DNA of 64,000 nucleotides from Sphingobium psychrophilum (GCF_012927105.1 NZ_JABBFV010000001.1:434001-498000); one strand, 5' to 3'; shown: positions 53,032-61,857, counted from the first letter of the stretch. Notes: generated by a model not told the origin, from the sequence alone. A program made the numbers and translations.

Positions 53032-54307
53032 TAGTGCCCGAAAGCGCTGAGGGACGCCTTTTCTCGTCGCTTTTATTTGGCACGTCTTCCATCGGCGGGG
53101 GCAGCAGCACGGTGATAGTGGTGCCCTTGCCCAACGTACTGGCAATGTCGAAGCGCCCACGATGCCGCTCCACGATATGTTTGACGATGGCTAGGCCCAG
53201 GCCCGTGCCGCCCATCGCCCGGCTGCGCCCCGAATCGACGCGATAGAAACGCTCGGTCAGGCGGGGCAGGTGATCGGGGCCGATGCCTTCGCCTTCATCG
53301 GCCACGGTCAGGCGCGTCATGCTACTCGGCCCCTCATTCAGGATAACCCGAATCGGCGTGCCGGGGCGGCCATATTTGACCGCATTGCCGATCAGATTGT
53401 GCAGTAGCTGGGATAGCTGCGCCCGGTCGCCCTGGACGCTGGGCAATTGCGGCGCGATCTCCATCTCCACTTCGCGGCCGCGATCGCCATGGCTGGATCG
53501 GAAGACGCCGACCACTTCGGCCGCCAGTTCCGACAGGTCGACCAGCGTGTCAGGCGCGCGATATTTTTCTGCCTCGATCCGGCTCAATGAAATGAGGTCA
53601 TCGATCAGCCGTTGCATTCGCCGCGCCTCGCCATCCATGATCTTCAGGAAGCGCTGGCGGGTTTCATCGTCCTTGCCCAGTTCGGGATCGGCCAGCGTTT
53701 CGATGAAGCCCAATATCCCGGCCAGCGGCGTGCGCAGCTCATGGCTGGCATTAGCGACGAAATCGACCCGCATCCGTTCGGCCGCATGGGTGCCGCTATG
53801 GTCGACGAGATGGACGAGGCGGCGCATATCGGCAACCTGCCCGATGGGCGCGATGCGCATCTGCCAGCGCTGGTCGCGGCTACCCAGGCCGACAAGTTCG
53901 ACCATGACCGGCTCGGCAAGCGGCGCGGTGCTGGCCAGCCGCTCGGCGGCGGCGGGGTGGCGGATCGCGATACGCGCATCCTCACCTTCGATATGCGTGC
54001 CCAGCAGGCGTTGCGCGGCGCGATTGGCACGGACGATGCGGCTGCGCTCGACCAGCATCAGAGGATCGGAAATCCCCTCCAGCAGGCTGATGAAATCGGG
54101 ATGGCCGATCAGGTCGGGCACTTCCTGCGCGACGGGGGCTGACTGCCGCGTCGCCACGCCCTGCGCGCAGATCAGCAGGACCAGCAGGCCGCCCAAAATC
54201 GGCAGGGCTATGGTGATGGGCGATGCGCCCAGCAATAAAGCGCCTCCGGTGCCAAGCAACAGCATGGCGAGGGAGGCGGTGATCTGCGAAGTTGTCAGTC
54301 GATTCAT
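53024..54307 (-). CDS. phoR: Phosphate regulon sensor kinase PhoR
   Basis: 427 residues. Two adjoining transmembrane segments near the N-terminus (about 8-52), a PAS domain (about 70-170) and HisKA/HATPase domains: ASHELRTPLAG with phospho-His, NLIGNAVKYG, DEGEGIG and GGTGLGLAIVK. ATG at 54307 is chosen. It heads the pst genes and phoB. Sensing is expected through PhoU/Pst, not a periplasmic domain. Confidence 0.94.
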   Translation of the reverse strand: MNRLTTSQITASLAMLLLGTGGALLLGASPITIALPILGGLLVLLICAQGVATRQSAPVAQEVPDLIGHPDFISLLEGISDPLMLVERSRIVRANRAAQRLLGTHIEGEDARIAIRHPAAAERLASTAPLAEPVMVELVGLGSRDQRWQMRIAPIGQVADMRRLVHLVDHSGTHAAERMRVDFVANASHELRTPLAGILGFIETLADPELGKDDETRQRFLKIMDGEARRMQRLIDDLISLSRIEAEKYRAPDTLVDLSELAAEVVGVFRSSHGDRGREVEMEIAPQLPSVQGDRAQLSQLLHNLIGNAVKYGRPGTPIRVILNEGPSSMTRLTVADEGEGIGPDHLPRLTERFYRVDSGRSRAMGGTGLGLAIVKHIVERHRGRFDIASTLGKGTTITVLLPPPMEDVPNKSDEKRRPSALSGTMS

Positions 54308-54407
54308 GGTTACCGCGCTGGATTTGTCGCGCAATTGCTGCGATGGCTTATTGCAATAGCGTGCAATCTTTACGCTTTGGCAAGCGTGACGAGCGGATCA
54401 TGATGAT

Positions 54408-54833
54408 ATGAGCGACCCGAAGCCCGAACAAGATAGCCCCGAAGCCCGCGATGACGCGCCATCGCTGGCCGTACCGTCGCGTCGCCAATTGCTGATGGGC
54501 GGCGCGGCCGCGGCATCGGCGATCGTATCGATCCGTCCCGCGCTGGCCAACACCGCTGCGTCGGTGCTCAACTGCACCATTCCCGTGCCCGACCAAAGCC
54601 GCGCGGGTAATTTCATCGCGCCCAACGGCCAACTGGTCCCGGCCGGCACGCCCGGCGCCTATCCCGGCACCGGCCGCAGCTTCACCGGCGAGCAGGTCAA
54701 GCAGGCGCTGCGCGGCCGTCCGCTGCCCGGCACCGGCTATGAGCAGAACCAGGCCTATCTCAATTATATCCGCCGGCTACAGCGCGGAACGAGCGGATTT
54801 ACCTGCTACGCCTCGCTGCAAATGCCGCGCTGA
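54408..54833 (+). CDS. Tat-exported small protein, candidate substrate of the HprK-like cassette
   Basis: 141 residues. The N-terminus is polar and acidic, then SRRQLLMGGAAAASA (RR at 25-26) gives a twin-arginine signal ending ALA-N. The mature part of about 93 residues is Gly/Pro-rich, has just two cysteines (C56 and C133) that could form a disulfide, and is rich in Tyr, Ser and Thr. I recognise no domain. It lies 97 bp before the GT4 gene on the same strand, so it may be a cargo or precursor for the downstream modifying enzymes. Confidence 0.7.
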   Translation: MSDPKPEQDSPEARDDAPSLAVPSRRQLLMGGAAAASAIVSIRPALANTAASVLNCTIPVPDQSRAGNFIAPNGQLVPAGTPGAYPGTGRSFTGEQVKQALRGRPLPGTGYEQNQAYLNYIRRLQRGTSGFTCYASLQMPR

Positions 54834-54887
54834 ACCGATCGTCGCACCCGTAATGGTTTGAACGGATACGGATTGCCCGCGTTGACG

Positions 54888-54913
54888 ACGTCGAACCTGC
54901 AATGGTTCGACGT
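54888..54913. repeat. 10-bp perfect hairpin between the Tat-exported protein and GT4 genes
   Basis: ACGTCGAACC (54888-54897) pairs exactly with 54904-54913 around TGCAAT, 17 bases before the GT4 start. It could attenuate transcription of the downstream cassette. Confidence 0.55.
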
Positions 54914-54930
54914 TTGGCGAGGCACATTCC

Positions 54931-56091
54931 ATGTTTCAGTTCGGCCGCCCTGCGGGGCGCGCTTTTTCGGTGGCGGTCTATCTGTACCAGCCGGGTGATG
55001 GCGGCCTTGATCGCGTCGCCATACTGCTCGCCAATCATCTGCTCCAGCGCGGCGTCCCGGTCGAATTGTGGATGGCCCGCACTGATGGTCCGGCCGCGCA
55101 CCTGATCGATCCCGCACTAACGGTGCGGCGCGTGCCCGCGCCCGGCGGCAAGCGTCGCCTGTCGATGATCGCCCAATTCCCGGCGCTGGCCGCAATGGTG
55201 CGGCGCTATCGGCCCGACATCCTCTATTCGGCCGGTAACCAGAGCAATATGCTGGTCGCGCTCGCCGCACTGGGCACCGATACGAAAGCAGTGGGCCGCA
55301 TTTCGAATCCCATCGTGCGGCCTGGCCAGCGCGGCCCCGGCGCAATAGCCCGCTTGCTTCGTTTCCGCGGCATCGCCCGTCTGAGCGATCTCACCATCGT
55401 CATGGGCGAACATGACCGCGCCCTGCTGGCGCAAAGCGGCGACATCCGTCTGCTGCCCCGCCCAACGGTGACGCGCGCCATGGAACAGGCCCGCAACGGG
55501 CGAACCGCGCGCGATCCGGGCGATCCATGCCGGCTGTTGATGGTCGGGCGACTGACGCCGCAAAAGGATCAGGCGACAGCGCTGGCCGCGCTGGCGCGAC
55601 TACCCCATCTCGACTGGCGGCTGACCATCGCCGGGCAGGGGCCGCTCCGCGCCGATCTGGAGCGGCAATGCGCGGCTTTGGGCATTGCCGATCGCGTGGA
55701 TTTTGCGGGCTATGTGGGCGACCCCGACGCCCTTGCCGCGCTGATGGCCGACGCGGACTTGTTGCTCCAGCCGTCTCGCTGGGAAGGCCTGTGCGCCACC
55801 CTGATCGAGGCGCTGGCCTGCGGCGCGGGCGTAGTGGCGACCGACAGCACGCCCAATATCGGCCCGCTGTTGGCGGCAGCGGGCCAGCATCCGGCGGTGC
55901 GCGTAGGTGACGCGGCGGCCTTCGCCCGCGCGATCGAACGGACATTGGCGCACCCTGCGCCGCCTGCAATGCTGGCGGCGGCCACGCGCGATCATGGTGT
56001 CCAGCGCGCGCTCGACCGCTATCTGCGCACGTTCGAAGGGTTGGTCGGCGCGCCCGCGCCGCAACCCGTCCGGTCGCCAGCGCTATCCTGA
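54931..56091 (+). CDS. GT4-family glycosyltransferase
   Basis: 386 residues, GT-B fold. N-domain begins SVAVYLYQPGDGGLDRVAI with the Gly-rich loop; C-domain has LLMVGRLTPQKDQATAL and the nucleotide-sugar motif PSRWEGLCATLIEALACG (E-x7-E type). Acceptor unknown. GAGG lies eight bases before the ATG. It is placed between a Tat-exported protein and a PqqD/HprK-like/nucleotidyltransferase set, with a 56-bp gap to the next gene, so it could glycosylate the same target. Confidence 0.88.
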   Translation: MFQFGRPAGRAFSVAVYLYQPGDGGLDRVAILLANHLLQRGVPVELWMARTDGPAAHLIDPALTVRRVPAPGGKRRLSMIAQFPALAAMVRRYRPDILYSAGNQSNMLVALAALGTDTKAVGRISNPIVRPGQRGPGAIARLLRFRGIARLSDLTIVMGEHDRALLAQSGDIRLLPRPTVTRAMEQARNGRTARDPGDPCRLLMVGRLTPQKDQATALAALARLPHLDWRLTIAGQGPLRADLERQCAALGIADRVDFAGYVGDPDALAALMADADLLLQPSRWEGLCATLIEALACGAGVVATDSTPNIGPLLAAAGQHPAVRVGDAAAFARAIERTLAHPAPPAMLAAATRDHGVQRALDRYLRTFEGLVGAPAPQPVRSPALS

Positions 56092-56147
56092 TGCGTTAGG
56101 CACTTGGCTACGCCTTCGCGCTACAGCGAGATGGACAGTAGTTTGGG

Positions 56148-56444
56148 ATGCCGGATTTGGACGGAGTGACAGCCTATCGCCGGGACGAGGCGGACGCGGT
56201 GGCGACCTGCGTCCTCGACGACCTGACTCTGCTCTACCATCATCGGTCGGGGCAGACCCATATGGTCATCAGCCCGGTGCCTGAGATATTGGAGCGCATG
56301 GCCGACGGCGCACCGGTTACCGTGCAGGCGATGCACGACCGGCTGGCGCGCGACTATGATCTGGGGCCAGTGGACGATGCCGTGGTGGAGATCGGCGTGC
56401 ATCTCGACGCGCTCGTCGCGCTGGGTCTGGTGCGTCCGGCATGA
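56148..56444 (+). CDS. PqqD-family peptide-binding protein
   Basis: 98 residues. The PqqD-like (RRE-type) winged-helix pattern is clear: DLTLLYHHRSGQTHMVISPV strand pair, then EILERMADGAPVTVQ and VVEIGVHLDALVALGLV helices. PqqD proteins hold leader or substrate peptides for modifying enzymes. Here it overlaps the HprK-like kinase start by 4 bp (ATGA), so both are coupled. NCBIfam recognises such a set as an 'HPr-rel-A system'; biochemical function is unknown. Confidence 0.83.
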   Translation: MPDLDGVTAYRRDEADAVATCVLDDLTLLYHHRSGQTHMVISPVPEILERMADGAPVTVQAMHDRLARDYDLGPVDDAVVEIGVHLDALVALGLVRPA

Positions 56445-57304
56445 AGCACGCCATCACCCTACGCATCGGCCCGGCCACCTTCCGCATCGGTTCTGCCTGG
56501 CGACAGCCGATCGCGGACCTGGCGCGGCTCTATGCCGCCTATCCCGATATGGGCGGCGCGATCGCCGATTTCACCGTCCGGCTTCAGCCCACCAGCCTGG
56601 CCCGGCGATGGGTGCGGCCGTCCATCTTCATCACCGGCGATCATGGCCTGGCCGACGCCGCGCCGATGAGCCTGGCGCATGGGCTTCTGGCGGCCGAAAT
56701 GGGCATGAACCTGCAAATGGCGTTGGGTTGGCGGCGGCACCTGCTGCTTCACGCGTCGAGCGTGGAGAAGGACGGGCGCGTGCTGGTGATGACCGGCGAA
56801 TCGGGGTCGGGCAAATCGACGCTGGCGGCCTTGCTGGGGGAGCGCGGCTGGCGATTCATGGGCGACGAGTTCGCGCTGCTCGACATGGATAGCGGGGCGA
56901 TCCTGCCCTTTCCTCGCCTCGTCAGCCTGAAGAACCGGGCGATCGAGGTGGTGACGCAGGCAGTCGGCGACGCGCGCATGGGACCGCTGCTGGCCGCGAC
57001 GGCCAAGGGCGACATCCGCCATATGGTGCCGCGCACCGACGCGGTGGCGCGCATGGGCGATGGCGGTATGCCGGCTTTGCTGCTCTTCCCCCGGTTCGGC
57101 CATGATGCGGCGGTGCGGCCGCTGGGGCAGGGCGAAATCTTCATGCGGCTGACCCAAGCATCGACCAATTATGTCGCGCTGGGCGAGGCTGCTTTCACCG
57201 CGCTCACCCGCTTCGTCGCCCATGTCCCGGCGCGGGCGATCGATTTTCCCACCGGCGACGACGCCATCGCCATGGTCGATCGGCTGTGGGAGGAACTGGC
57301 ATGA
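56441..57304 (+). CDS. HprK-related kinase
   Basis: 287 residues. An N-terminal region of about 95 residues without clear motif precedes an HprK-type P-loop kinase: LLLHASSVEKDG, Walker A GESGSGKST (119-127), and GDEFALLD (141-148), the catalytic acid region of HPr kinases. The C-terminal half is divergent and lacks a visible bifunctional K/P-loop signature, so true HPr is unlikely to be its substrate. It overlaps the genes on both sides by 4 bp. Paeninodin-type lasso clusters use a related kinase to phosphorylate a C-terminal Ser; no such precursor is seen here. Confidence 0.85.
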   Translation: MKHAITLRIGPATFRIGSAWRQPIADLARLYAAYPDMGGAIADFTVRLQPTSLARRWVRPSIFITGDHGLADAAPMSLAHGLLAAEMGMNLQMALGWRRHLLLHASSVEKDGRVLVMTGESGSGKSTLAALLGERGWRFMGDEFALLDMDSGAILPFPRLVSLKNRAIEVVTQAVGDARMGPLLAATAKGDIRHMVPRTDAVARMGDGGMPALLLFPRFGHDAAVRPLGQGEIFMRLTQASTNYVALGEAAFTALTRFVAHVPARAIDFPTGDDAIAMVDRLWEELA

Positions 57305-58290
57305 GCGCGGTTTTGTTGGTGCGTACGCTGCGCGATCCGGCATCGGTCGGGGTGCTCGACGCAGATGGCTGGAACCGCCTGCTCGCCGCGGCGCGGGCGG
57401 AAAGGTTGATCGGGACGCTGGCCTATCGGCTGGAGGGCGTCGCCCTGCCGGACGCGGTGCGGCCGATCCTGGGCGACGCCCGCCGCGACAGCGGGCGGGA
57501 GGCGCAGCAGGCGCTGTGGGAGGCGGACCGGGCGGCACAGGCGCTGCGCGGCCTCGACGTCAAACTGGTGCTGCTCAAGGGCGCGGCCTATGTAGCGGCG
57601 GACCTGCGCGCCGGACAGGGGCGGTTTATCGGCGATCTCGACATTCTCGTGCCGCGCGACGCCATGCCGGCGGTGGAGGCCGCGCTGATCGTGGCGGGAT
57701 GGGAATGGGTCAAGGAAGACCCCTATGACGACGCCTATTATCGTCAGTGGATGCATGAACTGCCGCCGATGATCCATGTCGATCGCGACCGGATGATCGA
57801 CGTGCATCATACTATATTGCCGCTGACTGCGCGCCAGACCCCGGATGCGACGGCGATGATCGCCGATGCGGTTCACATAATCGATGGATTATATATTCTG
57901 TCGGTCGAGGACCGGATCGTCCATTCGGTCGCGCATATGCTGGCGGATGGCGACATGCAGGGCGGCCTTCGCAACCTGTGGGACATATATTGCCTGCTGC
58001 CCGATGCCGATCCCGCCGCGCTGGCGGCGCGCGCGACGCGCCATGGCGTTGCCGCCCATGTGCGGCAGGCGCGGCGACTGGCGGGTGCCGTCTATGGCGC
58101 GGGCGCCCGCCTGACCCTGTGGGACCGGCTTGTGCGTGCGCGATTGCTGGCGCGCGACGGATGGGGCCGGGAAAGCCGCAAGCTGCTGGTCTTCGCCTTC
58201 TTCGTGCGGTCGCATTGGCTGCGGATGCCGCCGCTGATGCTGGCGCGGCACCTGCTTACCAAATGGCGCAAGGGGCATCGCCCGCAATAG
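57301..58290 (+). CDS. NTP_transf_5-type nucleotidyltransferase
   Basis: 329 residues. The nucleotidyltransferase site is LLKGAAYVA (about 91-99) followed by FIGDLDILVPRD with metal-binding D112 and D114. The rest is helical, ending in a basic tail. The family is uncharacterised but appears in lasso-peptide clusters and in 'HPr-rel-A' cassettes. ATG overlaps the kinase stop by 4 bp. It may add a nucleotide or sugar-phosphate group to the same peptide that the kinase phosphorylates; that is inference. Confidence 0.83.
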   Translation: MSAVLLVRTLRDPASVGVLDADGWNRLLAAARAERLIGTLAYRLEGVALPDAVRPILGDARRDSGREAQQALWEADRAAQALRGLDVKLVLLKGAAYVAADLRAGQGRFIGDLDILVPRDAMPAVEAALIVAGWEWVKEDPYDDAYYRQWMHELPPMIHVDRDRMIDVHHTILPLTARQTPDATAMIADAVHIIDGLYILSVEDRIVHSVAHMLADGDMQGGLRNLWDIYCLLPDADPAALAARATRHGVAAHVRQARRLAGAVYGAGARLTLWDRLVRARLLARDGWGRESRKLLVFAFFVRSHWLRMPPLMLARHLLTKWRKGHRPQ

Positions 58291-58311
58291 GCGAATCGTC
58301 CCGGCAGACAG

Positions 58312-58905
58312 TCAGCCTTCGTCCAGCATCGCCGCGATCGCCAGCCCCGCCATGTCCGCGACAGCGACCAGCCGATCCGTAGACGTCCCTGCGCGCGCGT
58401 CCGCCGACAGGCCCGACATGACCGTCACCATATAATCGGCCACGACCTGCGCCTTGTCGGCATGGGTCGGGATCAGGAAATCGCGCACCCGCTGCGCGCT
58501 CGCCGCCTTCCAGTTGCGGGCGCAGCAGGCGGCTTGCGCATCCGCGCCACGCGCGCCCTCCAACACCATGCAGCCGGCCGTCTGCGGATCAGCGGCGTAG
58601 ATGCGCGCGGCCTCGCGCAGCAGCGCACCCAGCGCCGCCGCAGGTTCTGCACCCGGCGCGAGCAATGCGTCGATCGGCAGGCCGTTGCGCGCATAACGGC
58701 CCAGCACCTCGTCGAACAGGGCGGCCTTGCTGCCGAAGGCGGCGTAAAGGCTGGGCGGATTGACGCCCATCGCCTGCGCCAGCGCGGCCACGCCGACTCC
58801 GTCATAGCCCTGCGCATGGAACAACGCCTGCGCCTGGTCCAGCGCGGCGTCCCGGTCGAAAGCGCGGGGGCGCCCGCGGCTTTTCGATTTTTCTTTAACG
58901 GTCAC
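58312..58905 (-). CDS. bdcR: TetR-family regulator (BdcR-like)
   Basis: 197 residues. An N-terminal TetR helix-turn-helix (ALDQAQALFHAQGYDGVGVAALAQAMGVNPPSLYAAF read as AFHxQGYDGVGVxxLxxxMGVxxxSLY) and a helical ligand domain with two adjoining Cys (AACCARNW). GTG at 58905 has AGGA eight bases upstream. It is divergent from a BdcA-like gene, as bdcR-bdcA are in E. coli. Confidence 0.8.
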   Translation of the reverse strand: MTVKEKSKSRGRPRAFDRDAALDQAQALFHAQGYDGVGVAALAQAMGVNPPSLYAAFGSKAALFDEVLGRYARNGLPIDALLAPGAEPAAALGALLREAARIYAADPQTAGCMVLEGARGADAQAACCARNWKAASAQRVRDFLIPTHADKAQVVADYMVTVMSGLSADARAGTSTDRLVAVADMAGLAIAAMLDEG

Positions 58906-58916
58906 TACATAATTCC

Positions 58917-58944
58917 TTGACCCGGTCGATCGTCGATTTATATA
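58917..58944 (+). promoter_or_regulatory. Candidate promoter/operator of the BdcA-like gene
   Basis: TTGACC (58917-58922) and TATATA (58939-58944) are 16 bp apart. GATCG (58928-58932) and CGATC (58946-58950) flank the -10 and form an interrupted palindrome suitable for a TetR-type repressor. Confidence 0.55.
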
Positions 58945-58976
58945 GCGATCATTACACAAATACAAGGAAGACGAAG

Positions 58977-59690
58977 ATGACCGATTCCACCTCCAAAAAA
59001 GCCCTGGTCCTGGGCGGCAGCCGGGGCATTGGCGCGGCCATCGTGCGGCGTTTTGCTGCCGACGGCGCGCAGGTCGCCTTCACCTATGCCGGGTCGCACG
59101 ATGCCGCGCAGGCGCTCGCCGCCGACACCGGGGCCAGCGCGATCCGCTCGGACGCGGCCGATCGCCAGGCGGTGATCGATGTCGTCGCCGGGCAGGGGCC
59201 GCTCGACATATTGGTGGTCAATGCCGACGCTGCGATCCTGGGAGATCCGCTGGAGCAGGATGCCGACGCGATCGACCGAATGATCGATCTCAACGTCCGC
59301 GCGCCCTATCACGCCGCGGTCGAAGCGGCGCGGCGGATGCCGGACGGCGGCCGCATCATCGTGATCGGATCGGTCAATGGCGACCGGATGCCGTTCGAAG
59401 GCGGGGCGGCCTATGCGCTCACCAAGTCGGCCCTGCAAGGCATGGCGCGCGGACTGGCGCGCGATTTCGGAGCGCGCGGCATCACCGTCAACATCATCCA
59501 GCCGGGTCCGACCGACACCGACATGAACCCGGCCGATGGCCCGATGAGCGGCCTGATGCACGGTTTCATGGCGATCAAGCGCCATGCGACGGGGGAAGAG
59601 ATTGCCGGCCTGGCCGCCTATCTGGCAGGACCGGAGGCCGGCATCATCACCGGCGCGATGCACACGATCGACGGCGGCTTCGGCGCCTGA
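58977..59690 (+). CDS. bdcA: BdcA-like SDR oxidoreductase (c-di-GMP binding homologue)
   Basis: 237 residues. Rossmann motif GGSRGIGAAIVRRF, VVNADAAI at NNAG position (Asn-Ala-Asp), Ser-Tyr-Lys with GSVNGDRMP and AYALTKSALQGMARGLA, and C-terminal GAMHTIDGGFGA. The similarity to E. coli BdcA is strong by eye, including the GSVNGDRMP segment. BdcA reduces biofilm by binding c-di-GMP. Divergent from the TetR gene, presumably repressed by it. Confidence 0.85.
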   Translation: MTDSTSKKALVLGGSRGIGAAIVRRFAADGAQVAFTYAGSHDAAQALAADTGASAIRSDAADRQAVIDVVAGQGPLDILVVNADAAILGDPLEQDADAIDRMIDLNVRAPYHAAVEAARRMPDGGRIIVIGSVNGDRMPFEGGAAYALTKSALQGMARGLARDFGARGITVNIIQPGPTDTDMNPADGPMSGLMHGFMAIKRHATGEEIAGLAAYLAGPEAGIITGAMHTIDGGFGA

Positions 59691-59697
59691 TCATCCG

Positions 59698-60087
59698 TCA
59701 GGCGGCGACGATGCCCGGCGGTTGCAGATCGTCGGACATCAGCCACATTTCCGCCGGCAATTGCGAGGAAAAGGCCGCGACGATCGCCTTGCCCAGCCGC
59801 GCGCGGACGTAAAGCTTGTCCGCGACATTGGCGACCAGGATCGCGACCCGGTCGGTGGGCAGGTAGGTGCGATTCATATGCCACAGGATACGCGCCTCGA
59901 TATCATGCGCCTGTCGTTCCGCCTCGGTCACGTCGGACAGGATGCGGATCGGCAGTCCGTGGCGTCGCCGGTCGTCCAATATGAGGGTAAGATGGCTATA
60001 ATGGCGATCGACGTCGGCGATCGTCCATACGCCGGTAGCGTGCACGAAGATGATTCCGTCGGGATCGTCCAGTTCACATGCGATCAT
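59698..60087 (-). CDS. SpoIIAA/STAS-like small protein
   Basis: 129 residues. A beta-alpha fold with VWTIADVDRHYSHLTLILDDRRRHGLPIRIL is like SpoIIAA-like (STAS) proteins found next to many sensory genes. DVTEAERQ follows the predicted acceptor strand but lacks a certain phospho-Ser. Conserved role unknown. It ends 7 bp from bdcA in convergent order. Confidence 0.6.
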   Translation of the reverse strand: MIACELDDPDGIIFVHATGVWTIADVDRHYSHLTLILDDRRRHGLPIRILSDVTEAERQAHDIEARILWHMNRTYLPTDRVAILVANVADKLYVRARLGKAIVAAFSSQLPAEMWLMSDDLQPPGIVAA

Positions 60088-60151
60088 AGGGCACCTTAAG
60101 GATCGCGGTGAGCATAACGCTGAATATGTTTCGGTAGCAAACGGCTTTCCA

Positions 60152-60187
60152 CCATGGTTGCAGGAAAATATCGTCCTGCAACCATGG
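60152..60187. repeat. 14-bp perfect hairpin after the amidohydrolase gene
   Basis: CCATGGTTGCAGGA (60152-60165) is exactly complementary to 60174-60187 around AAATATCG. It lies 11 bases past the minus-strand amidohydrolase stop. No U-run follows. It probably marks the transcript end between it and the SpoIIAA-like gene. Confidence 0.6.
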
Positions 60188-60197
60188 CTGCGCAGTT

Positions 60198-61553
60198 TTA
60201 TTTCTTCATTATATCGAGCGCCAGCATTGTCATAGCCTCGCTGGCGGTGGCGATCACCTTGTCGGCTTCCGGCGCCCAGAAAGGACTGTGCAGCGACGGC
60301 AGGCTGGTCTGGCCCGCCTGCGCCGCCGCCAGCTTTTCCGCTGGCACACCTCCGACCCAGAAGATGAAGCTGTTGATGCTCTTGTCAGCACGATAGAAAC
60401 GGCTGAAATCTTCGCCGCCCATTACTGCGCTCGTCTTGATCACCCGGCCGTCTGGGAAGTGGCCTTTGAGCAGGCCCGCCATCTGTTCGGCAAATTCGGG
60501 CGGGTTGAAGGTGGAAGGGGTGAATTCATCCTTCACGCTCACCACCGGCATCTTGTCTTCCGGCATGCCCGCCGCGATCGCTTCGCCGCGGCTGATTCGC
60601 CTGATCCCTTCGATCAGCTTTTCGCGCGTCTCGTCCGAATAGCTGCGGATGGTGAGCAGCAGCTTCGCCTCGTCGGGAATGATATTATGCTTGGCCCCGG
60701 CCTGGAAGCTGCCGACGGTGACGACGGCGGGATCTTGCGGATCTTGTTCGCGGCTGACGAGGGTCTGCAAGGAGGTGACGATGCGCGCGCCAAGCACGAT
60801 CGGGTCGCGGGTCGTCTGCGGATAAGCGCCATGACCGCCTAGGCCTTTCACCAAAATATCGACGCTATCGACATTGGCCAACGCATAGCCGGGGGTATAG
60901 CCGATCTGCCCCGCCGCCATATTGGCCGCGTCGTGGAAGGCGATGGCGTGGGTCGGCTTGGGGAAGCGGGTGTAAAGCCCGTCCTCCAGCATCATCCGCG
61001 CGCCCTTGCCCACTTCCTCGGCCGGTTGCAGGATCATGACCAGCGTGCCCTTCCACTCGTCCTTGCGGGCGGCGAGCAGCTTGGCCGTCTCGATAAAGGC
61101 GGTCATGTGCGTGTCATGGCCGCAGGCGTGCATGACGCCGGTTTCAACGCCTTCGGGCGTTTTGGTGCGGACCTTGGACGCGAAGGCGAGGCCCGTCTGC
61201 TCGACTACCGGCAGCCCGTCCATGTCGGCGCGGATCAGCAGGGTCGGGCCGGACCCGTTCTTCATCACCGCGACGACGCCGGTGCCGCCGACCTTCTCGG
61301 TCACGTCGAACTTGAGGGCCTTCAACCGCTTGGCGAGCTTGGCCGCGGTGTTGACTTCCTGCAACGACAGTTCGGGATTGGCGTGTAGGTCGCGATAAAG
61401 CGTCATCAGGCCATCCATGTCCTTAGCGACCGCCGAGCCGAGGGCGCTCTGCGCGGTGGGAGCGGGCGGGGCGGCCGGGGGCGGCGCTGTCTGGGCGGTG
61501 GCGATGGATGAAAGGCTGGCGGCGGCCAGGACGGCCGTGAGCGCTTGGCGCAT
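60198..61553 (-). CDS. Exported M20-family amidohydrolase
   Basis: 451 residues. Signal peptide about 1-21 (ATAQ) with a Pro/Ala-rich linker. Metal ligands of M20D amidohydrolases are visible in HACGHDTH, QPAEEVGKGA and HDAAN, and ending in a GGEDFSRF segment. Such enzymes split N-acyl amino acids or similar amides. GGGAG precedes the ATG at 61553 by about 9 bases. Substrate not known. Confidence 0.92.
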   Translation of the reverse strand: MRQALTAVLAAASLSSIATAQTAPPPAAPPAPTAQSALGSAVAKDMDGLMTLYRDLHANPELSLQEVNTAAKLAKRLKALKFDVTEKVGGTGVVAVMKNGSGPTLLIRADMDGLPVVEQTGLAFASKVRTKTPEGVETGVMHACGHDTHMTAFIETAKLLAARKDEWKGTLVMILQPAEEVGKGARMMLEDGLYTRFPKPTHAIAFHDAANMAAGQIGYTPGYALANVDSVDILVKGLGGHGAYPQTTRDPIVLGARIVTSLQTLVSREQDPQDPAVVTVGSFQAGAKHNIIPDEAKLLLTIRSYSDETREKLIEGIRRISRGEAIAAGMPEDKMPVVSVKDEFTPSTFNPPEFAEQMAGLLKGHFPDGRVIKTSAVMGGEDFSRFYRADKSINSFIFWVGGVPAEKLAAAQAGQTSLPSLHSPFWAPEADKVIATASEAMTMLALDIMKK

Positions 61554-61857
61554 GTTGATAATCTCCCTTGCTGGGTATGAGCATAAGGGGATTTTACGAC
61601 TGTTAAAGGGGGAGTTTTGCCGACCGTAGGGTGCAGCAGCCCCGACACGCCTGCCGCCACATGCCGGCCGGATGGCGCATCCTTGCAATTTTGCCGCCGC
61701 GACACTATTTCGCAAGTGAAAGGAACAATCTGGCGCGCCATGCGTCTTTATGATTGTCCGCCCGTGTTGCGCCATGGCTGCGTCTGCGCTGATCCTCACG
61801 CGCCTCCCTGCCGCCGCTCCGTTCTAATCCCTCGCTCGAAAAAAAGGAGCCTGTCCC
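61554..61857. other. 304-bp intergenic region
   Basis: No convincing gene. A possible plus-strand promoter TTGCAA (61683-61688), 17 bp, TATTTC (61706-61711) would serve the small-protein genes downstream; an AAAAAAAGGAG site lies at 61839-61849. Confidence 0.4.

Noticed and set aside
54408..58290. A lasso-peptide biosynthetic cluster
   Set aside because: PqqD-like, HprK-like and nucleotidyltransferase genes fit, but there is no asparagine-synthetase-like cyclase, no transglutaminase-like protease and no short precursor gene.
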